This document shows, in pieces, positions 1 through 11,700 of a stretch of 64,000 nucleotides of DNA (positions are counted from its first letter, which is position 1; every line of letters starts with the position of its first letter). A program made the translations under genes and the position numbers. The notes under the pieces are model-generated. The model was not told the origin of the DNA, did not search any database, and worked only from the letters and a program-made list of their open reading frames with translations. This stretch comes from Macrosoma leucophasiata (lineage: Eukaryota; Arthropoda; Insecta; Lepidoptera; Hedylidae). The stretch lies in the NCBI GenBank assembly GCA_036365455.1, contig JAWQUS010000004.1:9555501-9619500 (forward strand). The letters run 5' to 3'.

Positions 1-62
1 TGCTTGAATTCATGCATTTACCTCTGCCTACCCCTTCGGGGATTACAGGCGTGAAGTTACGT
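1..62 (+). repeat. 3' end of tRNA-headed SINE (family B), fragment
   Basis: This is the tail of an interspersed repeat whose fullest copy lies at 45010-46415. It carries the diagnostic block ACCTCTGCCTACCCCTTCGG followed by a GGCGTGAAGTTACG end. The copy is cut by the window edge. Other tails are at 3551-3665, 30841-30908, 31850-31910 and 51135-51230. Confidence 0.7.
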
Positions 63-1306
63 TTTAATACAATGAAATGCCTACTTTAGTGATTTTGGCT
101 TGGCACCGACTTCAAACCTATTAGTAAATAGCACATATAAATAATAGGTAGTATATAACTACAATTCAATCTTTATTATTTTTTACTTTTCAGTTTCGAA
201 GTCGGTTTTTCTTAACGTAGTTATATTTATTTAATACTTTTTAGTTTATTGCTGCACTGCCAATTAGATTAATGTTCACATCTGTTAAATTTGTAAAATC
301 TCTCTCTCTCTCTGACTCTTTTAGCTTCGTGACAATTAGATATCTGATTTTAATTGTTTAGATGTGTCGATACAAAATTATTACACGAGTATACGAAATC
401 AATGAAAAAATTTTATCCACGAAGGAGTAAATAAGCTGTGTTGTGTCATCGATGAGTAAATGTGTCATTGTCACTTGTTGTCATCTTGTTGTCATGCGCA
501 TTAGGACTATCTAGGACGTCAGTGGATTCAACGCACTGTATGACAACTTGACAACTCGCCGTCTATTCTTATTTCTTTAGCCTGAGGTGATAGTAAGTAG
601 AAAAATGCTCATAAAATAAAAACTGATGGGCCTATCGGAATAGAATTTTTGTGGGGCCAATTCGAAACTATTCCGCATCAAACAAAAAACGAATTACGTA
701 AATCGGTCCAGAAATCTCGGCGAAATTCGCGTACATAAATAAAAAAAAAATAAAAAAAATAACGGCCGAATTGAGAACCTTCTCGTTTTTTGAACTCGGT
801 TATAAACCAGAGATTTCAATATTGATGCATTGCTGCTCTGTTTTAGCTCTGTTTCATTAGTCCTATGCTGTTTGTGTGAAATTACGGAGCCGTACATTAC
901 TACCTGACCGGAATACGATAGCGCTGTACATTGAACAGATTACAATTAGAGTGGTGCCTATGAAGTTCTACTTTCAATCACCAATCTTCATTCAAAGTAT
1001 ATTTTTTTGTTACTATCAGGTATCAGGCGACGCTACTCGTCACGGTTCATTGTTATCGTCACTAGTTCAGAGGATTTGTGTGCAAAAATTTATATCACAA
1101 CAATTTCGAGGTGATTTCTTCGCCTCGAATTAAATCATGCAAAAACAATGCAGGATAGAGATGGTATTAACGTGCATTGGAAAAGATTATGTAGTTTCTA
1201 ACGTGCTGATGATAGCCGGTAAGTCATTACTGTTTGGGCCTGATATTTCACTCGAGTGTGATCCTCTGATTGGGCAAAAACTGAGATTACATAGAATGTT
1301 ACTTAC

Positions 1307-3309
1307 CAATTTTTTTACTTGTAACGTTGCCAGTATCTCCGTCCATCCGGTAAACTTTTTGATCAGTTATATCCACCCAGTACAAACTGTTCTCATCCTT
1401 TGACCAATGTGGACCTTCAAAGAACTCTCCGCCACGATACACCTGTTTTATATCATAAATCAATCTTGAATCAAGTAATAGTATTAATTTCATATTTTTT
1501 AATGTGAATGTGGAGTGGATTAAAGCCCTGTCGTGCCTGTAAGCCATTAAACCGAGTCGTGTCGTGCCTTACTTTGTCGGATCAGATTTTTTGTCGGATC
1601 CGTGTCAGTGGCAACAGGAGGTATTGCAATGCTCGACTCCGTGTGAACACCGTCACCGTATGAGGTGAACAATAACACTGGATTTTTAGTAATTTTTATC
1701 GGAATGGACATAATGCGTACACACGTTGACAACGTACCTAACAGTCATAAGTTCTACTTTCTTAACACTAGCTTACAAATAAAGTTTAATTAATATGATT
1801 ATTCTGTCTGTTTGTAATATAAAAATCACCAATTTTTTACTAAATGTATAATTATATACCTTTACACGGTACACATCATTTTTCAATTTTTGCTTTTTTG
1901 TCTGTCGAACATAGTCCGGCTAATTAGTCTCTGGAAGGGCACGGGACGTTCACTGGCAGATAGCTGATGTAAAAAGGAGTAATTAAAGCCTCTTTTATTT
2001 AACCCGAGAAAACAATTGAATTTCTATTGTGTCTAGCCGCCGGCGGCTTTACGTTCCTTGAAGGGTTAAGAATTATGTAATATAGGTACTAATCTGCGAA
2101 CTGAACAATAATGTTTTTGTTAAATTCTACGCGGACGAAGTCGCGGGCACAGTTCGTTTACTAATAAATTAATTTAGTGATAATTGTTAACATAGTTGAA
2201 TCAAATCAAAAAATACTTCTAACATTGAAATCTATGATTCCATTATAAATTAATTCAATGACATCGGCATACCGTTAACTCAAAAGCGTTTATTAATGAC
2301 GTGGTCGTGGTCGTATATTATATACTTTAATTTTTTGCTTGATTTTGGCGTAATTTAGGTGTCTTATGATAATATAAAAAGCGACCAAGTGCGAGTCTTA
2401 CTAGCGCACGAACGGTTCCGTAGGTACCATAAAAATTAAAACACCGAAAATTATGTTTGTGTTCAAGTTTCTTCCTTTATACCTATCAACATAGAGTAAA
2501 AAATTGCTTAAAAATTACGTTTGTTGTATGGGCCCCCTTTTAATGTTCACTTTATATTTATTTTAAAACGTAATATCTCGTACCTACAACATAATATTGT
2601 GAAAATTTAGCTTTCTAGCTATCACGATTCATGAGATACAGACAGACAGCGGAGGCTTAGTAATAGGGTCCCGTTTTTACCTTTTAAGTGATGACTGCAG
2701 CCTATAGACACCCAGACAAAGGCCAGAGGTCAATATACAGATGCGGTACCACTTCTGAGGCCTAAGGTATTATGCCTCTGTGCCGGAAATTACAGGGCCG
2801 TACAAACCCTAACCCCAAAAAATGTTGCTCTCATTTTTCTCTGGTACCTAGCTTTCTCTAGCTGATGACGTGAATGTAGGTATTCGAATGCTAAAATGTA
2901 CGCACTAGGTAGACTAAAAGGTAGAAGTGTAGGTAGACTAAAAGATGCTCTAAATTCCAGAATTAGGTACAAAAAATTTAATTATCGAATTGAGTCGAAA
3001 ATAGGAACCTACCTACGTTATTAAACTTAAACTAAAATTCTTTATAACAAGTTTGCATAAAGTAGTCGTATCAGATTTACCAGACTAATATTCTTTATAT
3101 CTAACACGTTTGCATAGTCGCATCAGATTTACCAAGAGAATTATTAAGTTGGACCCAAAATACGATCCCTGATAAAAATAATTAAACAAATAGGTATTAA
3201 TTATAAAGGTACTTACATTTTTTATGAGTGCAGTCGTGGATCTGTAGGAATTAACACTAATCACAGTAGTCAATACGAAAAAATATGTCATCAACGTTCT
3301 TGTTGTCAT
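1307..3309 (-). CDS. Regucalcin/SMP-30-like protein, 5' part (runs off left edge)
   Basis: Two minus-strand exons are visible: exon 1 at 3309-3217 (31 codons) and exon 2 at 1442-1307 (136 nt, phase 1 at its end). Both have GTAAGT donors, and exon 2 has a CAG acceptor. Exon 1 encodes a short hydrophobic leader (MTTRTLMTYFFVLTTVISVN) that looks like a signal peptide or anchor. Exon 2 carries the first SMP-30 blade with FEGPHW (Glu40, the first metal ligand of the family) and YWVDI. Exon lengths (93 and 136 nt) and phases match the complete gene at 4907-12564 exactly, and exon 2 is nearly identical in sequence, so this is a tandem head-to-tail paralogue. The ATG at 3309 is chosen because the upstream in-frame codon is GTG. 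The four remaining exons should lie left of position 1, since nothing like them occurs in 1-1306. In the family, regucalcin is a Ca/Zn-dependent gluconolactonase-type beta-propeller; the function here is inferred. Confidence 0.88.
1786..2080 (+). repeat. Non-LTR retrotransposon 3'-tail-like repeat
   Basis: This AT-rich segment shares blocks with 9095-9330: a CTGTTTGTAATATAAAAA start, a TACACGGTACA motif, a GTCTGTC run and a TTCACTGGCAGAT block. It lies in intron 1 of the partial regucalcin gene. I recognise it as an interspersed repeat but cannot assign a clade. Confidence 0.5.
2378..2682 (+). repeat. Interspersed repeat with GACCAAGTGCGAGTC head
   Basis: This copy of an abundant lepidopteran repeat begins with GACCAAGTGCGAGTC and a CGCACGAA block. 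Its middle has TTGTTGTATGGG, and it ends with TATCACGATTCATGAGATAC, an ACAGACAGC run and GGGTCCCGTTTT. A second copy is at 19862-20200. It is intronic in the left-edge regucalcin gene. Confidence 0.65.
2682..2810 (-). repeat. Family-A interspersed repeat, partial
   Basis: This is a fragment of the commonest repeat in the window, here called family A. It reads on the minus strand: a CTGCAGTCATCACTTAA block, then the GGTACCGCATCTGTATATTG region, then a CCCTGTAATTTCCGGCACAG block. Full-length copies are at 28925-29220 and 57793-58060. Confidence 0.65.
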
Positions 3310-3450
3310 TTTTGACACTCAGTCAATGGATACTAATTAACTTCTTGCTATATATTACTGCGGAATGTTTTGATGAAGTGTGCAAATCATTGGTTGCGCG
3401 TGTTCCGCTTGATGACAAGTCAATGAATGGTGTGATTCTAATAAATCTAC

Positions 3451-3509
3451 AACCGCGATCGGACTAATATTCTTACCGGTTCGTTGCGAGGACATTATAT
3501 GACTATGAC
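3451..3509 (-). promoter_or_regulatory. Promoter-proximal block shared by tandem regucalcin genes
   Basis: This block starts about 140 bp upstream of the ATG at 3309. It contains CGGACTA, ATTCTTACCGGTTC, GACATT and a TGACTATGAC end in the same order as the block at 12678-12734, upstream of the second gene. It is the only clear similarity between the two upstream regions outside repeats, so it is probably retained promoter sequence. No TATA box or initiator was assigned. Confidence 0.5.
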
Positions 3510-3550
3510 GGAGAGAAATATGTTGCTATAAATGGAAATACATACATAGG

Positions 3551-3665
3551 CCAAAAACGTAACCGGCGAATCGTGGGTTTCGCAATATGCATAAATGCAT
3601 GTATGCTTGAATACATGCATTTACCTCTGCCTACCCTTTCGGGGATTACAGGCGTGAAGTTACGT
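3551..3665 (+). repeat. SINE family B, 3' half
   Basis: The segment contains AAAACGTAACCGGCGAATCG, a TGCATG-rich stretch and the terminal CTCTGCCTACCCTTTCGGGG block of family B. The head with the Pol III boxes is missing. Confidence 0.65.
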
Positions 3666-4010
3666 AAATGGAAATCAAGAGTAAACTAGCGTACTGAGGT
3701 AGGCGACTTTCTTATTAAAAGAAATGAATGCGTTCATCTGATTACATTTGACTCGCTTTAAAAATAATTGACAGTAAGTACCTTCTGTCAATTATTTTCT
3801 TCTTCAAGTCTTTTTTAACCGACTTCAAAAGGAGGAGGTTCTCAATTCGGCCGGTATATATTTTTTGTTACTATGCTATCAGTACGTACATACAAGGGGA
3901 TTTGTGGAATAAGCCCTTAATATGGCTTAAAAAAGTCCAAAAAAACTCCTGCGCAGGGCATGATCAAAGGGGATTTGTGAAATAAGCCCTTAAGATATCT
4001 ACATATCTTT

Positions 4011-4200
4011 ATCTTCTTAATATATATAAATCTTGTGTCACAATGTTTGTCCTCAATGGACTCCTAAACCACTTAACCGATTATAATAAAATTCGCACAC
4101 CATGTGCAGTTCGATCCAACTTGAGAGATAGGATAGCTTACATTACGCTATGACTAATAGGAGCAGAGCAGTGCGGGCGAAGCCGGGGCGGCCCGCTAGT
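4011..4200 (+). mobile_element. Short Helitron-like non-autonomous element
   Basis: The segment begins with a TC dinucleotide near 4011-4015 and ends in CTAGT at 4200. A GC hairpin (GCGGGC...GCCCGC) precedes the end, as in Helitron 3' termini. The internal blocks TTCGCACACCATGTGCAG and CAACTTGAGAGATAGGATAG are typical of short lepidopteran copies. There is no coding sequence. The 5' boundary is approximate. Confidence 0.55.
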
Positions 4201-4569
4201 ATTTTTATAAAATTATTGAAGTGTACACTATTTAACAAAAAATATTGCACATCGACCTTGGGAAGGAGATTTATCTCGTTTGCACCTTACCTATGTGATG
4301 TTTGTCGACCATTTTGATCAAGTTTTGACCAATACCGGATTATCATTGCTTACGTAGGCAGTGTGCAGCAGAGATAACTCTCTACGAAGTCGAAACTAAC
4401 GGATTGTCACTTTCGTAGGCTCGATGTGTTATATGGAGTGCCGAGTAGGTACTGTATGGTTGGATACTTCACGCCGAGTCTTTTTTGACGATTGTCTATC
4501 TATCTGTTCATTAGTGAACTATGGTATTAACAATTTACACTGTCTTCGGGCAGGCATTTACCTACACCT

Positions 4570-4735
4570 TTATGTAATGAAAGTAGCAAACAAGGATGCA
4601 GTTCACATGGATGTTAAGTGATGACTGCAGCCTATAGACATGCACACAAAACTGCAAAAGTCAAAATGCAGATGCGTTGCCCTGAGACCTCAGTTGTTAT
4701 GTGTCTGTGATAGTTATTAGGAAGCCTATTATTCT
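4570..4735 (-). repeat. Family-A interspersed repeat
   Basis: This minus-oriented copy includes the ATGTAATGAAAGTAGCAAAC tail, the GTGATGACTGCAGCCTATAG block and the CACAGAGACATAACA region in modified form. It lies just downstream of the complete regucalcin gene and abuts its 3' UTR. Confidence 0.65.
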
Positions 4736-4802
4736 GTTGGTTCGACCAATAATCCCAGGCATGGTTTGATTTTACGATGGTCGATATATATGACAAAATC
4801 GA

Positions 4803-4808
4803 TTTATT
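4803..4808 (-). promoter_or_regulatory. Candidate polyadenylation signal (AATAAA)
   Basis: AATAAA on the minus strand lies about 100 nt beyond the TAG stop (4907-4909) of the regucalcin-like gene. It is the nearest canonical hexamer in the right place. Confidence 0.5.
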
Positions 4809-4906
4809 ATCTAAATGCTGAAATTGGAAAATGAAAACAGACACCGAGACAAGTTAAAACTATATTGGATTTTACAAATACGTTCTATCATAAAACATAT
4901 TATTAT

Positions 4907-7900
4907 CTAATAAAGACCAGCGTTTTCAAAAACAAACTGGTTCTCGGCATATCCTCTAGCTCCTGTGCCGTCTATAGCGAACAGTGAGCCGGCTTCAGGT
5001 TGTTGCACTTGCTCGGCAGGGTTCAGTCCAAAATTACTGGTCGTCACGTACAACGTGGAGAGATCGTGTCCGCCCCATACCACTGATGTAACTTTACTTG
5101 CCGGTAAGTTATGCTGCTCTAGTAGTTTACCGGCTCTTGGATCGATTTTGATTACCTGAAAATTAAATAAATAATCTAAATTTTATCGTCTTTTCGTAGT
5201 ATGTGGATACTTTAGTTCTATAAAAAGCTACGGACAACTAGAAGTTTCAATGCGTATGTGTTACTATTCCTTACACCTAAGAAAATTGTATGTAATAATA
5301 ACTGTCACAGAGGCAAATTAGCTGAGGTCTCAGGGGTGGCAACGCATTTGCATATTGACCTTCGGTTTTTGTACAGAGTTCTATTGGCTGGAGTATTCAC
5401 TTACCTACCATCAATAGGAACTGCATGCGTGTTTGTACCGTAATATAAAAAATAACACAAAACAGAAATGATTTACACAGACGGACATCAGAATCTAAAT
5501 GTATGCTTGTTTGCCACAATTGACACCATCCTAACGTTATAAATTTGGACTTGTAGCCAATTTTTTTAGGTAGAATTTTGTCGTGTTTTGAAATATTTCT
5601 GTATGTATAAAATATACACTCCGTTTCGTAAAAAAAAATAATATCAGATTTAAATTGGTAAATTTACGTCCGTATGTACGTTTTCATAACAACCTACCTT
5701 TCCTCCGTCGTAGCACGCCACCCACAGATTGCCATCTCTATCGATTGTCATACCATCGGGACCACCACTTACGTTATTGGCTTGGAAGCTGAAGATTGTT
5801 CTTCTGTTGCCTATAATATTAAATGTACTATGTTAAAAATATGTATTATAAGAACTATCAGGTACAATGATGCTATATATCGATGTTTGATGCTTATCCC
5901 TATTTTGGTACAGGGCTTTTAGGTAGATCAATTTTCCTGCTCGAAACTAGGTCTCACGGGCTACCGCAACTCTTGACCTCACGAAATGCTTGTTTAGCGA
6001 CCGATAACCCACCTAAAATTTGAATCTGGGACCGCGTCTGATTAGGTAGAGCCGGAAGATATTGTATAATGTCCTCCAGGCTTGATTTCGCTCACGGTTC
6101 GATCAGACTAACCAACTGCGCAGGAGGTAGTACAAAAAAGCGTATGCGCAAGTACAGGTGCACTCCATATTGCTCCACTATTATAGTCCGATGGGACAGC
6201 AAGCCGACACGACCGGAGAGAGATACTCTTCGAGGCACGAAAATTGTATACTAATCAAGTAGCGGCTATTGATGATCACAGACTAAAAAGTCCACTTAAC
6301 TTAGTTTTCAAAATATCCTGGTTGGAATTGACCAGTATTTTATTTCACCGTGTCCTTTTCTGTCGATTTCTCTAAACTTATTTAGGTCTTGCAACGTTTT
6401 CTTGATACGATTGTTCCAAATTAGTGCATTTATATAAACTTACGTATAATTCCAGTCTCCAGTTCAAAATCGAACACATCGATATTTTTTGTAGGCGTGT
6501 CTATATAGAACATGAATTTGTTGTCCGCAGTCCATGCGATCCCATTGGAGATAGACACGGGTCGTACTTTCTCTTCAGGTTCGACATAATTGTTCTCGTT
6601 CAACATGTAAAGTGTTCCTCTGTCCTTGTCGACTCCTGCGCTGGTTTCTTTGCCCATTGTACCTGCCATAATACAATAAATACATTTTAAATACCATAAT
6701 AAAAGCACCTGTTGCATCCACTTCATAGCTAATTAGGAAAGGACGCGAATGAGTCACAAAGATTTTAATTATTTTTATTGGTGGTAATGTGCCAGTGTTC
6801 CGACTGGGCGTACGCACCACCGCATTACCTAATCTATCTGCCGTCAAATGGCAGTGTGTTGCGGAATTTATGTACATGTTTATAGGGTGCACTTGCGATC
6901 AATCTGAACTGCCTGCTCGTTTGCCACTGTCAATCATCCTTAAGTCGAAGGCTCTAATGTGTTATCGCGTATAACATAACATACCCTCGAATCAAGCGGC
7001 CGTCACTCACCGTAGCACAGACTGGGTCATCCCAAAATGGTCGTGAATTCTTCAGACAACTCACTGAATAATTATACACCAGCTCTAAGTTAAATTTGGA
7101 AGAAGATTGTAGCGTACCAAACCACAATCTGCCATTGGAGTCGACTTTGCCGTCGTTGCATCTGTTGTCGGGCATCCCCAGGTCGACGGCGCTCAGCAGC
7201 CGCAGGTCGCTGTCGCCTTGTGTTGCGTTCCACGACAGAAAGTATAATTCTGCACGAACTGCCACCAGTAACAGCTTAGGGTAATCCTTCACTCTGACTA
7301 CCAGCGATACTGGTCCGTACTCTGAAATGGTTAGTTTATCAACAGGTTAGCATTGAACTACTAGGAAACCAGTTTAAATATGAATAAGGAAAGGTTTTGG
7401 AATATCTCCCTACAGACTACCAAGCGGAGCTTTACAAATTTCAATGTTATTTAGAGCATCGATAGCTTATTCAGGAATTTGGAGTCAAATTTTAATTTTG
7501 TAGCTACCTCGAGTTAACGATTTTGTTAGGAAATACGTTTAGTCGGTGGCCTCGTCAAAATGTCCTCGCGTGGCGAAGAAACTAACAGTCCAGTGTCTAG
7601 TGTCCATAGGAAATACGTTTAGTCGGTGGCCTCGTCAAAATGTCCTCGCGTGGCGAAGAAACTAACAGTCCAGTGTCTAGTGTCCATTGTCCATCCTTCT
7701 TAATTTGGCACTGGGCTTAACATTTTTATGAGATCATTCCTTCATTCCTCATCATGAGAACATACAAAAAATTGAGATTTAGTTGTTTAACAAATAGTGA
7801 TAGTGTAGTAAATATCTACCACACTATATCGTGATAAGCTTGTAGTTGTAGGCGATTGTTGCTAGCATATATTGATATCGACAGTTATTATATAACATTA

Positions 7901-8721
7901 GAAAATACTATTGATCATATCGGTGCGACTTATGTTGGTTATGGTAGGTATACAAAACAAAACTGGTTCGGTTGAAATTTCAACACGTTCTAAATTCTAA
8001 CAATGATGCAAAAAAAAGGACAAGATGCAAAAGGTTTCGATTCAAAAGCAAATAATGCAAATCCATAAGTGAAGGGCCAAAATTTTACAGTTTGATATAA
8101 TGTATACTATTATTCAGTCATTCCTTGACTAAACCCTATAAACATGAGTAACAATAGGAAGAACCCCGACGTCGAGGTGAATTGTGTCAAGAAAGCCAAT
8201 ATAAACGATTACAAAGCTACATGTATATGTATGTCATCACCCAGCAACATAGACCATATTATTTTAGGTACCGGGAAGAATTGCGAGGGGCATTTGCTAG
8301 TGCCTAGCTCACAATAAACCACATTGTTTGACAATTGCGGCACTATGCTCACAATATGTTATTTAACGCTCCAATCTTGTGACAGGCGTACACAATCAAT
8401 TCTGTCTATTGTTCCTGTTTTTGTAATAGTCTTAAAAATAAAATTTATAACAATATATTCGGTAATAAATTAAGGTATACGATAAATATAGGTGGTATAC
8501 GATGTAGACAATGACGGGGTCCTTTCTACGACGACTCGGTTAGTCCAGCGGTGTGAGATGACCGTTTCGGAGGGTCGCGGGTTCGATCCCCGCACCGGGA
8601 CAAATGTTTGTATGGCCTACAGATATTCTGGTCTGGGTGTTTTTGTATGTGTTGTATGTGTACAACGGCACCCACGACACAGTTCATACCTACTGTGGGG
8701 CTGTGAATGTAAGCGTATAAA

Positions 8722-8760
<39 letters not shown>

Positions 8761-11700
8761 TCAGAATAATAATGTAACCTAATCATTACTGCCACAGTTG
8801 TCAAGTGTAGCAGGCCACTATTGCTACGCTGGGGTTCTGGGTTCAATTCCAGAATGCAGTGTACTGATGTGCAAAAAAATATACAAAATTGATTCAATTG
8901 TGCAATCAACATAGGTACCTAGTGCTTATTAAGTTACTATTGCAAACCCTAAATATCTACACGAAAAGGAAATGACCCCACTTGCTGCGATTGCTACAAG
9001 ATCAAATCTTTCTCTTCTCCATTATATAGGCGTAAATGCCTACTACACGTAAACATATATACAACTAAATATATACGTACAAGTAAATAAAATTTGTGCA
9101 TCTGTTTGTAATATAAAAACAACCGCTTTTTACTAAATGCATATGTAATGTACACGGTACATATTACCAAAACAGCATTTTTTACAATTTTTGTCTGTCT
9201 GGTCTGTTTGCTCCGGCTAATCTCGGGAACGGCTGGACCGATTTTGACGAGACTTTCACTGGCAGATGGCTTAGGCTACTTTTATACTAGCTTTGCCCAC
9301 GATTTCGTTCGGGTATCTACCCGGGTTCGAATTTATGAATCTTCAATATCTACTGAAGATTCATAAATTCTCACGCGAACGAAGTCGCGCACAAGTTATT
9401 CAAAATTCAAATAATTTATTTCAAATTGGTCTACAAGGACACTTCTGCATTGTCGGGTTATAAGCTGCCTACAGAGAATGACTTATATTAATAATCCAAT
9501 AGGTATTAATAAATACCAATTTAATAATAATATTTAACCGATACGTGGATCATCAAATTTTTCAATTCCTTCATAGAAGAAAAAGAAAAATCTGTTCGTC
9601 ATAATCATAGTCATTCACTTAGCAGAGTTCCAAGTGCAGGCACTACTGAGAAGAACTCCGCTACCCAACAAACTCAGCGTGTTGCTCTTTTATTAATATC
9701 GTGATAGATAGTGATAGTATAATATAATAATAATAATGGCAACCCTTGATACGTTCCACTGCTAGGCACGAGTCTCTCCCCTTATTGGGAGGAGGCCAAT
9801 TCGACTTAGTAGGTGAATAAATAACAACTCTACTCTAACAATACATTGTGTTATGAACAAGCTTCGTTCTCACATTTTGTCATAGAGCAACACGGGCCAC
9901 CGGCCGCGGCGGACTGGAGAGGAGTAGCCATAGCGTTTTTTACCGATGCAAAACAGTCTGTCATTTTTTGCGGGGGGAAATGCGTGCGACACACACGCAC
10001 ACTGCAAAAATTGTCTATTACTACGAAATTCACACCTTGACTTTAATAATATACAGAAACAATTTCACGCACACATTTAAACGAGGCGACAGGTATAGGC
10101 CCGTTTGGCCTCCATATGGCTTCTCCCCTCCGGTATTGCTCTTTGCATTTTGTAGAGAGGATCAAAGTTGTTTGCAACACCGTCAACAGTTTTATAGCAA
10201 TGTCACATTATTTGAACGTTTTGTTAATTAAAGGATCGAGTTTTGGCGGGAACCTTGAACCGTGTGGTGCTCTTATTTTATTTCATTTTCTTAGTGTATT
10301 TTTGAGTTATATTAAATAAAGTTGGTGGAATTTTGTTTGATATAGGCTTATTACAGTGTCCGTGTATAGTGAAATAGAATAATAGTGCGAAAACACGTCC
10401 TTTCAGGTTGCTTCCAAAACTTCATTGTAAATGTTCTCGTAAAGTAGCCATCGCTTTACTCGAATAACTGACTGTGACTGACTGACGGACTGATAAATTG
10501 ACTGACTGACTCTGACTTTTACGCTGCTTATTTCAAATACGAAATATCGTTTTACTTGACACTGGCAATATGCTTAATAGCGATGCCATGTTAAAAAAAA
10601 AAGCAAAGGATCGGTTTGTTCAAAAAGCACCTTACCTATTTGTTTACTTGTAACGTTCCCGGTGTCACCGTCCAGCCTGTAGACTTTTTGTTTCATTATA
10701 TCCACCCAATACAGGCTGTTCTCATCCTTTGACCAATGTGGACCCTCGAAATGGACACCGCCGCGGTGGATCTGTTTTAAACAATTAATGAAATAAATCG
10801 ATATAGGTAGAGTTCTAATTGATCGAAGGTTGAAAGAAGATATTAATTCCGGATTAGCAATTTCATATATTTTGCAACTTTAAAATAAATAATATGTTGC
10901 TATCATGATCAGAAATTAACTAGAAAAATTAGATATAGGTATTGTAAACCATTGCTGTCTTTACATTATGTTTTAATTTAAAGTAGAGACCCTAAAAATG
11001 TGGCATCTGTGTCATTGTCGCTGTAGAGACCGTTCTCTTTTTTCGGACTCTTACTACATTGTGATGCCCTGCATTCCTGTATTGGAAGTGGTAAACAAGC
11101 ATGCCGTTTACATTGATGTTAAGTGATGACTGCAGCCTGTAGACATTCACACAAAGACCAAGGTCGAAATGCAGATGCGTTACCACTCCTGAGGCCTAAG
11201 GTGTTATGCTTCTGTGTCGGAAATTACAGGGCCGTACATTACCACCTGACCGGAACACGATAGTGCTGAACACTACCATTTAGCGGCAAGTAGGTATATA
11301 AGATAATGCCCGCGATTTACGTCACTGGAGCTCTACCGCCAGTGTAGTGTTAGATCTTTGAAATAGGTTCATTGATTAAGTGTTAATTTGTTTTACATTA
11401 GAATTTATAAATACATGGGTTTCATAAAGGTAAATAGTCGTACCTAAATACACATTGCGGTGCGACGATCAACATGTTGTTATTTATTTTATGCAATATT
11501 TTTTCTCGAAGACACTGTAGTTGAGCCTATCAGATAAACGTAGAGTACATCTTATAAAATATTATTATGTAGTTGGCATGTTTTTATCATTTTATCTTTA
11601 TTAAGAGAAAATAGAATATTTATTTAATCATGTATGCACATGTACCTAAGGTATACTTTTCCTGCTTCAAGAACCTGAAGTGTCAGAAAGAGAAATGGAT

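Noticed and set aside
6954..7117. Extension of regucalcin exon 3 to the GTATGT donor at 6984
   Set aside because: It would join exon 4 out of frame and insert residues absent from the family. The 7118 boundary restores WFG-TMGKE.
8528..8760. tRNA gene from the A and B boxes
   Set aside because: A non-tRNA body and (TA)n tail follow, and a second copy at 31535 shows the same structure, so it is a SINE.
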